A stretch of DNA of 5,960 nucleotides, from the NCBI GenBank assembly GCA_003535305.1, contig DOHL01000162.1:1-5960 (forward strand), read 5' to 3'. Origin of the DNA: Candidatus Acetothermia bacterium. GTDB taxonomy: Bacteria; Bipolaricaulota; Bipolaricaulia; UBA7950. Position numbers and translations under genes: made by a program. Of the stretch, positions 1-5,889 are shown piece by piece (the first letter of the stretch is position 1; each line of letters begins with the position of its first letter). The notes below the pieces were generated by a model. That model did no database searches, had not been told where the DNA came from, and saw only the letters and a list, made by a program, of their open reading frames with translations.

Positions 1-22
1 GCACGGCATGCCGTGCCCCTAC
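1..22. repeat. Palindromic intergenic repeat, cut by window edge
   Basis: Bases 1-16 are a perfect 16-bp palindrome (GCACGGCATGCCGTGC) followed by CCCTAC. The right flank suggests a longer element whose matching left flank (GTAGGG) would lie just outside the window. GC-rich palindromes of this kind are typical of REP-like dispersed intergenic repeats. It lies about 130 nt past the hisS stop and could form a strong hairpin at the 3' end of the rib-hisS transcript, but no T-run follows, so it is not called a terminator. Its copy number in the genome cannot be judged from one window. Confidence 0.6.
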
Positions 23-36
23 AAACTTCAGCAATG

Positions 37-66
37 ATCCGTGTGTGTCAGTGTCCATCCGTGGTT
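37..66. repeat. Short repeated ATCCGTG words, possible dispersed repeat
   Basis: ATCCGTG occurs at 37-43 and 57-63, with GTGTCA (45-50) and GTGTCC (51-56) in tandem between them, so the stretch has an internally repetitive character. It resembles ATCCGTGT/GTCCATCCGTGG-type intergenic repeats that I recall from many environmental bacterial genomes; that resemblance is from memory and not checked. No reading frame or RNA fold accounts for it. The rest of 1-147 holds only a weak 6-bp inverted repeat (TACATT/AATGTA, 112-125) and nothing else recognisable. Confidence 0.4.
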
Positions 67-147
67 CTCTCCTCCCTCGGACGCGGTTCAGGGATGGGTT
101 TACTGAATATGTACATTGAAATGTATCGGGTCGATCTGGAACTCATT

Positions 148-1407
148 TTATTTTTCCATTGCAGCTTGTATCTCTGCCGGTTTTAAGGAGACTTTGCGTT
201 CAAGACCGCTGTCCATGTCTTTGATTCTACCTGTGCCAGAGGCGATCTCATCAGGTCCGATGACGATAATGTTGCGGGCGTTGATCTGATTGGCATAGGT
301 CATCTGCTTGCGTAGGCTGCGACTGCGATAGTCGATGTCAAGTGAGATATCTTTGCGCCGCAATTGCTGTGCAAGCGAGATGACTAAAGGTCGGCTCTCA
401 TCTCCCAACGCAGCGATGAATAGATCAGGTCGCACCATTACATTTGTCCTTTCCTTCCTCTTCTGGAGGACGAGAATCAATCGTTCCATGCCGCCGGCGA
501 AACCGACTGCCGGAGTCGACGGCCCACCAAAAATTTCCACCAAGTTATCGTACCGTCCCCCACCGAGAAGAGAATCTTGCGCCCCAAGATGAGATGAGAT
601 CAGCTCAAAGACCGTCCGTGTATAGTAGTCAAGCCCGCGCACTAAATGCGGATCGATTACATAGGCAAGGTTCAATTGCTCAAGATAGTTGCGCACTGCA
701 GTAAAGTGGCGGGAGCAATCAGAACAGAGATAGTCCACGCTTGCTGGTGCAGATTGAATATGCAACTGACATTCTTCCTTCTTGCAGTCGAGAATACGCA
801 GCGGGTTCGTTCGGCAACGCTGTTGGCAATTTTCACACATCGATTCGAGCCGCGTAGTGAAATAGTCCTTCAGCTCCTGGCGGTATCGTTTATGATCGGC
901 CTGACAACCGATACTGTTCAACCGCAGCGAGAGGCCGGAGAGACCGAGTTCTTCCAGCAAAGCCCAGGCAATATCGATCACTTCTACATCAAGAGCAGGG
1001 TCGATCGATCCGATCGCCTCTACGCCGTACTGATGAAACTGGCGACTCCTCCCTTTCTGCGGTTTTTCGTAACGGAACATCGGTCCAAGGTAATACAGCT
1101 TCTGCAACGGCTCTTTTGCGTAGATGCCGTGTTCCAAATAAGCACGGACAACAGAGGCTGTCGCTTCCGGTCGCAATGTCAAGCTACGTCCTCGCTTGTC
1201 AGGGAAAGTATACATCTCTTTACCGACAAGGTCGCTATCTTCACCGATTCCACGCTTGAACAACTCTGTATATTCCAGCAAGGGCGGGCGGATTTCGTGG
1301 TAGCGATAACGGATCATCAACTCTTTGATCTTCTCTTCCACAACTTTCCAACGACCGATCGCTTCCGGCAGGATGTCGTGCATCCCGCGTACCGATCTGT
1401 ATTTCAT
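148..1407 (-). CDS. hisS: Histidyl-tRNA synthetase (class II)
   Basis: HisRS charges tRNA-His with histidine in the cytoplasm, using ATP. The 419-residue product is full length for a bacterial HisRS. Visible marks are RGMHDILP near the N terminus (7-14), class II motif 1 (RPPLLEYTELF, 40-50), motif 2 with the FRYEKPQKGR loop (111-120), the HisRS-specific RGLDYYTRTVFE signature (257-268), GGGRYDNLV (282-290), and motif 3 in VGFAGGMERL (301-310). Residues from about 327 on form the anticodon-binding domain. A cysteine-rich segment (C191, C194, C198, C208, C213, C228, C231) lies in the insertion region; similar Cys patterns occur in other bacterial HisRS, so it is not taken as odd. The ATG lies one base past the ribH stop with only a weak AGG about 12 nt upstream, so its translation is probably coupled to ribH. 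It is the last gene of the riboflavin operon, an unusual place for hisS. Confidence 0.97.
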   Translation of the reverse strand: MKYRSVRGMHDILPEAIGRWKVVEEKIKELMIRYRYHEIRPPLLEYTELFKRGIGEDSDLVGKEMYTFPDKRGRSLTLRPEATASVVRAYLEHGIYAKEPLQKLYYLGPMFRYEKPQKGRSRQFHQYGVEAIGSIDPALDVEVIDIAWALLEELGLSGLSLRLNSIGCQADHKRYRQELKDYFTTRLESMCENCQQRCRTNPLRILDCKKEECQLHIQSAPASVDYLCSDCSRHFTAVRNYLEQLNLAYVIDPHLVRGLDYYTRTVFELISSHLGAQDSLLGGGRYDNLVEIFGGPSTPAVGFAGGMERLILVLQKRKERTNVMVRPDLFIAALGDESRPLVISLAQQLRRKDISLDIDYRSRSLRKQMTYANQINARNIIVIGPDEIASGTGRIKDMDSGLERKVSLKPAEIQAAMEK

Positions 1408-1408
1408 T

Positions 1409-1876
1409 TCATTTCATATCCTGCAGAAGTGTTGCCATCTCAATCAATGCTTCTGCTGCTTGTGCTCCTTTGTTCCCTTGTTTGCTGCCGGCGCGTTCGA
1501 TCGCCTGATCAACTGTATCGGTGGTAAGGACACCGAATGCAACTGGAATATCGGCTTGCAAATTGATTTGCGCCAAACCTTTGGTAACTTCGGTGGCGAT
1601 GTAGTCAAAATGCGGTGTGGCGCCGCGAATCACCGCTGCCAAGGCGATCACCCCGTCGTAACGACCGCTGGTCGCCATCTCTTTTGTTGCTCTGGGGATC
1701 TCAAATGCGCCCGGTACCCAGCAAATGTCAGTAGTCTCCTCTGGGACATTGCTGCGGCGGAGCCGATCGAGCGCTCCACTAAGGAGCTGTCCAGTGATCA
1801 GATCGTTAAACCGACTGACAACGATCCCCACACGTAAGCCGCTACCGTCAAATTTCCCTTCAAATCGCTTCCCCAT
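1409..1876 (-). CDS. ribH: 6,7-dimethyl-8-ribityllumazine synthase
   Basis: RibH condenses 5-amino-6-ribitylamino-uracil with 3,4-dihydroxy-2-butanone 4-phosphate to lumazine, the penultimate riboflavin step. In this family it commonly assembles into pentamers or 60-mer capsids. The 155-residue length is typical. Motifs are SRFN (21-24), VPGAFEIP (54-61), VIRGATPHFDYI (82-93) with H89 as the likely proton-transfer histidine, FGVLTTDT (114-121) and the AGSKQGNKG loop (129-137) following R128. The ATG at 1876 is set by a strong Shine-Dalgarno at 1884-1890. It lies 65 nt after ribBA and one base before hisS. It supplies substrate to the ribE product encoded in the same operon. In many bacteria nusB follows ribH; here hisS does. 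Confidence 0.98.
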   Translation of the reverse strand: MGKRFEGKFDGSGLRVGIVVSRFNDLITGQLLSGALDRLRRSNVPEETTDICWVPGAFEIPRATKEMATSGRYDGVIALAAVIRGATPHFDYIATEVTKGLAQINLQADIPVAFGVLTTDTVDQAIERAGSKQGNKGAQAAEALIEMATLLQDMK

Positions 1877-1883
1877 CGTTTTA

Positions 1884-1890
1884 TCCTCCT
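1884..1890 (-). promoter_or_regulatory. Strong Shine-Dalgarno of ribH
   Basis: AGGAGGA on the minus strand, 7 nt before the ribH ATG, is near the full anti-SD complement. It is the strongest ribosome binding site in the rib-hisS operon, far better than those of ribE, ribBA or hisS. That fits the need for many RibH subunits per capsid (inference). The 65-nt gap around it shows no convincing promoter or terminator. Confidence 0.8.
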
Positions 1891-1941
1891 TTTATAATCA
1901 ATCAGATGTTAGCCACGTCTTACAACTTAACTTTCTTCACC

Positions 1942-3141
1942 CTATATTTTTTGTAATTTATGGCCTAACTTCTCCCGTTTTGTCTGCAGATAATGGCGGT
2001 TATATTCAGTCGGCTCAACTTCCAGCGGAATCTGCGCGGTGATCTTCAGGCCGTACCCTGACAGACCAACAACCTTCTTCGGGTTGTTCGTCAGCAGCCT
2101 GATCGATCTTAGGCCGAGATCACAGAGAATTTGTGCTCCGATCCCATAGTCACGTAAGTCGGCCTTAAAACCGAGCCGTTCGTTTGCTTCGACGGTATCC
2201 AAACCGTGATCTTGCAGGTGGTAGGCTGAAACCTTCTCTTTGAGTCCGATTCCCCGTCCCTCTTGACGCATGTATAATAGGACGCCTTCTTTCTCTTCTT
2301 CGATCATCCGCAGAGCACACGCGAGTTGTTCTCCGCAATCGCAGCGCTGCGATCCGAGAGCATCGCCGGTCAAACACTCGGAATGGACGCGAACGAGAAC
2401 GTTCTCTTTGCCTTCTATATCTCCTTTGATAAGCGCCACATGTTCAAAGTCATCGATGACATTAGTATAAGTACGGATATAGAATTTCCCGTATTTTGTC
2501 GGTAGCTCAGCTGAAGATGCCCGCTCGACCAATTTTTCATGGCGTTTGCGGTATTCGATCAGATCTGCAATGGTAACGAGGGACAGATTGTGCTGTTGAG
2601 CGAAATTCGCCAACTCAGGGAGCCGGGCCATTGTTCCATCCTCATTTAATATCTCACAGATTATTGCGGCAGGATAGAGGTCGGCCAACCGGGCGAGATC
2701 GACTCCTGCCTCGGTATGACCGGCACGTTTGAGAATTCCCCCACCCTGGGCGATAAGGGGAAATATATGACCCGGACGTGCAAAATCATGCGGAGTGGCC
2801 TGTGGATCAAGCATTGCTTCGATTGTACGGGCGCGATCAAAGGCTGATATGCCAGTCGTTGTTCCTGCTATCGCATCTATCGAAACGGTGAAATTAGTCT
2901 GATAAGGCGCGGTATTACTGCGCGTCATCAATTCTAATCCCAGGGCGCTTGCCCGCTCAGCGGTGATCGCTACACAGATCAGACCACGGCCGTACTTGGC
3001 CATAAAGTTGATCGCTTCCGGTGACACTTTCTCCGCAGCAAGGACGAGATCGCCCTCGTTCTCCCGCTGGGCATCGTCGATGAGAATTACCATTTTTCCT
3101 GTTTTTATTTGCCTGATTGCCTGCTCTATCTCAGTGAACAT
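1942..3141 (-). CDS. ribBA: Bifunctional DHBP synthase / GTP cyclohydrolase II
   Basis: The N-terminal half converts ribulose 5-phosphate to 3,4-dihydroxy-2-butanone 4-phosphate; the C-terminal half opens GTP to the first pyrimidine of the riboflavin pathway. At 399 residues it has the usual length of a two-domain RibBA. In the DHBPS domain (about 1-200) the acidic RENEGD motif (26-31), GRGLICVA (51-58), RPGHIFPL (122-129) and the catalytic GHTEAGVDL (141-149) are intact. In the GCHII domain (about 205-399) the zinc ligands C256, C267 and C269 lie in ECLTGDALGSQRCDCG, followed by RQEGRGIGL (292-300), DYGIGAQIL (331-339) and TNNPKK (351-356). Both activities therefore look complete. The ATG lies inside the ribE 3' end (11-nt overlap) with only a weak GAG-type ribosome site, so translational coupling is likely. 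Confidence 0.98.
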   Translation of the reverse strand: MFTEIEQAIRQIKTGKMVILIDDAQRENEGDLVLAAEKVSPEAINFMAKYGRGLICVAITAERASALGLELMTRSNTAPYQTNFTVSIDAIAGTTTGISAFDRARTIEAMLDPQATPHDFARPGHIFPLIAQGGGILKRAGHTEAGVDLARLADLYPAAIICEILNEDGTMARLPELANFAQQHNLSLVTIADLIEYRKRHEKLVERASSAELPTKYGKFYIRTYTNVIDDFEHVALIKGDIEGKENVLVRVHSECLTGDALGSQRCDCGEQLACALRMIEEEKEGVLLYMRQEGRGIGLKEKVSAYHLQDHGLDTVEANERLGFKADLRDYGIGAQILCDLGLRSIRLLTNNPKKVVGLSGYGLKITAQIPLEVEPTEYNRHYLQTKREKLGHKLQKI

Positions 3142-3712
3142 CGCTTCTCATTCTCTGAATGTATTTACCAAGTATATCGAACTCAATATTTACCCGCTCT
3201 CCGACCTTTCTGACTGCTAAATTAGTGCGGGATAATGTTTCAGCCACAACGCCACAGGTGAACGTCTCGCCGCTCAGAGCAAAAGGGGTAAGGCTGATTC
3301 CATCTATTGCCACTGACCCTTTTTCCACCAAATAACGAGAAAATTCGCAGGGGTAGGAGAACTTAATCAAGCGATCTTTTCCTTGCTGCTCGATCATGAC
3401 GACTTTCCCCATCGTGTCGACATGTCCCAATACAAGATGGCCATCGATCCCTCTCTCCAGTGTCAGCGGCAACTCCAGGTTGACTGCTTGACCGGGATGC
3501 AGATCTCCAAGCGTCGTCCTCCTTACCGTCTCTCTGCTCAGATCGGCACGGAATGATCCCTCGCCAATCTCTGTCACTGTCAGACAGACACCATTCACAG
3601 CGATGCTTGCGCCTAAGACAAGTTTATTCGATAATTGATCTGATCTGACGCCTAAGAGATCATTGCGACGTTCTTTAACTATACCCATATCAATGATAAT
3701 TCCAGTAAACAT
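3131..3712 (-). CDS. ribE: Riboflavin synthase, alpha subunit
   Basis: This enzyme dismutates two 6,7-dimethyl-8-ribityllumazine molecules into riboflavin and the pyrimidine that RibH reuses. The 193-residue product shows the duplicated lumazine-binding fold: repeat 1 with the canonical MFTGII start, ASIAVNGVCLTV (35-46, including S36 and C43) and GHLVLGHVD (91-99); repeat 2 with KGSVAIDGISLTP (131-143), AETLSRTNL (157-165) and the C-terminal FDILGKY (178-184). The start chosen is the ATG at 3712, because family members begin with MFTG; a TTG two codons upstream (3718) is also in frame. There is no clear Shine-Dalgarno. It is the first gene of the operon and its stop overlaps ribBA. The symbol ribE follows the Bacillus naming; the same protein is called ribC in E. 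coli. Confidence 0.97.
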   Translation of the reverse strand: MFTGIIIDMGIVKERRNDLLGVRSDQLSNKLVLGASIAVNGVCLTVTEIGEGSFRADLSRETVRRTTLGDLHPGQAVNLELPLTLERGIDGHLVLGHVDTMGKVVMIEQQGKDRLIKFSYPCEFSRYLVEKGSVAIDGISLTPFALSGETFTCGVVAETLSRTNLAVRKVGERVNIEFDILGKYIQRMRSDVH

Positions 3713-3714
3713 AT

Positions 3715-3738
3715 TCAATAGAGAAGTGTACTCAATAG
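3715..3738. repeat. Paired TCAATAG direct repeat around the ribE -10
   Basis: TCAATAG occurs at 3715-3721 and 3732-3738, 17 bp apart start to start, flanking the candidate -10 box of ribE. It could be a pair of half-sites for a regulator bound about 1.6 helical turns apart, or chance in an AT-rich stretch. Confidence 0.3.
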
Positions 3739-3753
3739 CAGTATCCTTATCAA
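3725..3753 (-). promoter_or_regulatory. Candidate promoter of ribE-ribBA-ribH-hisS
   Basis: Read on the minus strand, TTGATA (3753-3748; 5 of 6 to TTGACA) is followed after exactly 17 bp by TACACT (3730-3725; 4 of 6 to TATAAT). Transcription would start near 3718, only about 6 nt before the ribE ATG. That agrees with the missing Shine-Dalgarno but is unusual. No other minus-strand pair of this quality was seen in the gap. The assignment rests on consensus matching by eye only. Confidence 0.5.
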
Positions 3754-3768
3754 CTGATTTGCAATCAG
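3754..3768. promoter_or_regulatory. Inverted repeat between divergent promoters, candidate operator
   Basis: CTGATT and AATCAG form a perfect 6-bp inverted repeat with a 3-bp centre (TGC). The left arm is directly next to the -35 box of the ribE promoter and overlaps the candidate -35 of the yidC promoter. A dimeric regulator bound here could control both operons. The regulator is unknown, and a dyad this short can arise by chance. Confidence 0.35.
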
Positions 3769-3787
3769 GAGTTGCGTATAGTAAATT
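3754..3787 (+). promoter_or_regulatory. Candidate promoter of yidC-khpB
   Basis: Two overlapping readings are possible. One pairs TATAGT (3777-3782, 5 of 6 to TATAAT) with CTGATT (3754-3759, 3 of 6) at 17 bp, with a TG one base off the extended -10 position. The other pairs TTGCAA (3759-3764, 4 of 6) with TAAATT (3782-3787, 4 of 6), also at 17 bp. Either puts the start near 3789-3794, just upstream of the yidC ribosome site. yidC thus appears to have its own promoter. Confidence 0.45.
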
Positions 3788-3794
3788 TACTTTT

Positions 3795-3800
3795 GGAGGT
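3795..3800 (+). promoter_or_regulatory. Shine-Dalgarno fixing the GTG start of yidC
   Basis: GGAGGT lies 9 nt before the GTG at 3810. It decides the non-ATG start: the resulting N terminus (MKLVKIIVG...) is the expected positively charged lead into the first membrane segment, and the next in-frame ATG (codon 22) would remove it. Confidence 0.8.
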
Positions 3801-3809
3801 ATATTTTAA

Positions 3810-5432
3810 GTGAAATTAGTAAAGATTATTGTCGGCATCGTTATATTTACCATTGGGATAGCGCCTTTTACCATGGGAAAGGGGCAGGGTTTAACTTATG
3901 AACTACGTGATCAGGAGACAGAGGTTCGCACCGCTCTTTCCAGTTACTTGTTCTCCGAACAGGGAGGCGCATTACGAAGTATCTTTCTCCACTTTGCTCC
4001 TGCATGGGGCAGGGGCGCCGGACGAGTTGAGCTCGTGTCAGGGACGAAGACCGACCCTGATACATTGGCGCGTCGCTATGTGGCCAACGCGATCTTTCCC
4101 TTTACATTCAAAGATGGAGGTATCCTTGATGATGCGGTTTACCAGATAACCGATCCTTGGTTCGTTGATGAAGATGAGCTCCGCGTCGAACTGAAGGGGA
4201 AATTCGGTGATCTAATCGTTATCCGCCGGTTTACGATCAGGAATGATCCCTATTACACGCTGGACGTTGAGTTGATATTTAGGAACGAAAGGGGATATCC
4301 GGTCGATATGCCGGATGAAATGGTCATGGCGAGCCATATCCCGCCTGCAGAGATGCCTCCGCTTTATTTTATCTTCGATGAAACAGTTCACTCTGTTCTT
4401 CTTGCTCCGGGATCTTACCACACATTTGATGGTGTAGGATGGATGGACGGTCTTACTGCTTTTTTCCTTGCGACGAGTGATAATGTTATGATCGCTCCAT
4501 TTCAGCGCTTCACTCCGCTGGGTGAGCGTCTATTCGGAATTGTATTTCAAGAAGAGACAATTCCCGCTTATAGCGACCACTCGTTCCACTTCTCCTTGTA
4601 TGCTGGGCGACGGCGGTTCATACTGATGGAGGCACAAGGTCTGGGCACATTGGATAGTCCAGGATTATGGACACGGTTGATCGTTCCAATAATCCAGTTC
4701 CTTACCTGGTTATATCGCCTCACCGGCAATTACGGTTGGGCGATCATTCTCTTTACCGCGGTCACACGGGTGATCCTATTTCCTATTATGCAGAAGCAGT
4801 TTAAATCGATGGCCAAAATGCAACAGATCGCGCCGAAGTTGAAGAAGATCCAGGAACGGTATAAAGACGACCGCCAATTATTACAGCAGAAGATGATGGA
4901 GCTCTATCGCCGCGAAGGGGTTAACCCGCTTGGCGGCTGTCTGCCGATGTTACTTCCCATGCCGATTCTGGTCCTGTTGTTCAATGCTATTCTCTCTGCT
5001 GCCGAACAGATACATCTCTCTCCCGGCTTCCTGTGGATTCCCAGCCTCAGTCTGCGCGATCCTTTCTTTATCTTGCCGGTCTTCGCCACAGCGGCGATGA
5101 TTCTGCAGCAGCGGTTCACTCCTATGAGCGGTATTACCCCGCAGGGGAACCAACGCCTTATGGGCTATCTCTTTCCGGTTGCAATGGGAGTGATGATGAT
5201 CAATGCTCCGGCAGGATTATGGCTCCATTGGCTTCTCACCACTCTGATGCAGGTCGGTCAGCAATATATGATCACCCGGCAAGGGGCCGTTGTTGGAGAA
5301 TCAAAAATAGGGACACCAATAGCGCAACAAAGGATAGGCAACCCTCATCAGGCAACTGCCGCCGGAAGAAGAGAAGCAGCACAGAAGGAAGATAGCGGTA
5401 ATGGAAAAAGAGAGGACAAAGGCGAGGATTAG
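3810..5432 (+). CDS. yidC: Membrane protein insertase YidC
   Basis: YidC inserts and folds inner-membrane proteins, alone or with SecYEG. The 540-residue length and layout match the Gram-negative form. They comprise an N-terminal membrane segment (about 4-20, after K2 and K5), a large periplasmic domain (about 25-285), then the conserved five-helix core. The core begins around NYGWAIILFTAVTRVILFP (307-325), where R320 corresponds to the conserved groove arginine that receives substrates. It continues through the cytoplasmic hairpin (QKQFKSMAKMQQIAPKLKKI, 328-347), a third segment containing NPLGGCLPMLLPMPILVLL (372-390), and two further hydrophobic stretches near 417-435 and 450-485. The tail (about 490-540) is hydrophilic and charged, as expected of a ribosome-facing extension. 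It starts with GTG and overlaps the next gene by 32 nt. The usual rpmH-rnpA genes are not upstream; instead a riboflavin operon diverges from it. Confidence 0.97.
   Translation: MKLVKIIVGIVIFTIGIAPFTMGKGQGLTYELRDQETEVRTALSSYLFSEQGGALRSIFLHFAPAWGRGAGRVELVSGTKTDPDTLARRYVANAIFPFTFKDGGILDDAVYQITDPWFVDEDELRVELKGKFGDLIVIRRFTIRNDPYYTLDVELIFRNERGYPVDMPDEMVMASHIPPAEMPPLYFIFDETVHSVLLAPGSYHTFDGVGWMDGLTAFFLATSDNVMIAPFQRFTPLGERLFGIVFQEETIPAYSDHSFHFSLYAGRRRFILMEAQGLGTLDSPGLWTRLIVPIIQFLTWLYRLTGNYGWAIILFTAVTRVILFPIMQKQFKSMAKMQQIAPKLKKIQERYKDDRQLLQQKMMELYRREGVNPLGGCLPMLLPMPILVLLFNAILSAAEQIHLSPGFLWIPSLSLRDPFFILPVFATAAMILQQRFTPMSGITPQGNQRLMGYLFPVAMGVMMINAPAGLWLHWLLTTLMQVGQQYMITRQGAVVGESKIGTPIAQQRIGNPHQATAAGRREAAQKEDSGNGKREDKGED
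5385..5391 (+). promoter_or_regulatory. Shine-Dalgarno of khpB inside yidC
   Basis: AAGGAAG ends 9 nt before the ATG at 5401 and lies within the last codons of yidC. It supports that ATG as the start and implies co-translation from the yidC message. Confidence 0.6.
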
Positions 5433-5889
5433 ATCCTATCTTCAGATGCTCCTTGAGATCATCGGTGAAGAAGCCGTAATCGAGGTCGAAGATACAGAAG
5501 GTGCAAACGAGCTATATGTCAATCTCACCGGAAACCTTTTCTTCCTCTATGGTGCAAAACCGGTTATCGCCGCACTGGAGCACTTATTGCAATGCTCAGT
5601 CGGAGAAAAGGACCGCCGATCACCGAAAATAATTCTCGATGTGAATGGCGCTGTTAAGCGCAGGTGGGCCGATTTGGTGCGATGCGCGCTTGTGATGGCG
5701 GAAACAGCGCATCGAGAAAAAAAGCGCGTTCCCCTGAATCCGATGTCGCAATATGAACGGAAACTGATCCACCGCAGCTTAGATAACTTTCAGGGAGTAC
5801 GGACTTACAGCGTAGGAGAGAAGGATAACCGCCGCGTGATCATTGAACCGTCTTCAGCGACGGCTTCCCATGCAGAAAAGGCAGAATAG
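5401..5889 (+). CDS. khpB: KhpB/Jag-like RNA-binding protein (KH-like + R3H)
   Basis: Jag/KhpB proteins bind RNA through a KH and an R3H domain and, in Gram-positives, act with KhpA on cell elongation and mRNA fate; the gene is classically next to yidC, as here. The 162-residue product has no N-terminal Jag-N domain and begins directly with the KH-like region (about 10-95). The R3H domain (about 104-150) is canonical: KKRVPLNPMSQYERKLIH with R120 and H124 forming the R-x3-H pair, then TYSVGEKDNRRVIIEP. In the KH part the expected G-K-R-G loop before the LDALQ helix reads as Y50-G-A-K53, so the RNA-contacting GxxG seems lost; the following helix (IAALEHLL) is kept. The last five codons and the stop come from a heptamer repeat tract. 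It overlaps yidC by 32 nt. The family call is secure; the exact function in this lineage is inferred. Confidence 0.9.
   Translation: MEKERTKARIRSYLQMLLEIIGEEAVIEVEDTEGANELYVNLTGNLFFLYGAKPVIAALEHLLQCSVGEKDRRSPKIILDVNGAVKRRWADLVRCALVMAETAHREKKRVPLNPMSQYERKLIHRSLDNFQGVRTYSVGEKDNRRVIIEPSSATASHAEKAE

Noticed and set aside
78..98. Possible terminator stem after hisS (TCCCT...AGGGA, minus strand)
   Set aside because: Only 5 bp of stem with a loop of about 12 nt and no following T-run; too weak to call.
109..125. ATGTACAT palindrome and TACATT/AATGTA hairpin
   Set aside because: Short AT-rich dyads with a 2-nt loop; no supporting context, and such dyads are common by chance.
721..838. Cysteine-rich segment of HisRS as a new zinc finger
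   Set aside because: Comparable Cys patterns around the NPLRILDC motif are common in bacterial HisRS, so it is not a novel insertion.
646..1527. Long plus-strand open frame of 293 codons opposite hisS and ribH
   Set aside because: It spans two well-supported genes on the other strand, has no family signature and a composition typical of an antisense frame, and no ribosome site was seen. An open antisense frame of this length can arise from the codon bias of the real genes.
1325..1837. Plus-strand open frame of 170 codons opposite ribH
   Set aside because: It covers ribH and the start of hisS in antisense, with cysteine-rich, featureless sequence and no motif.
1877..1941. Internal promoter for ribH-hisS in the ribBA-ribH gap
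   Set aside because: TTGTAA and TTATAA words exist on the minus strand but are about 22 bp apart, too far for a standard sigma-70 promoter.
3236..3244. Riboflavin synthase second repeat reading V-A-E-T where P-H-T or P-E-T is usual
   Set aside because: The E-T pair also occurs in E. coli-type enzymes; only the proline is changed, so this is ordinary family variation rather than a damaged site.
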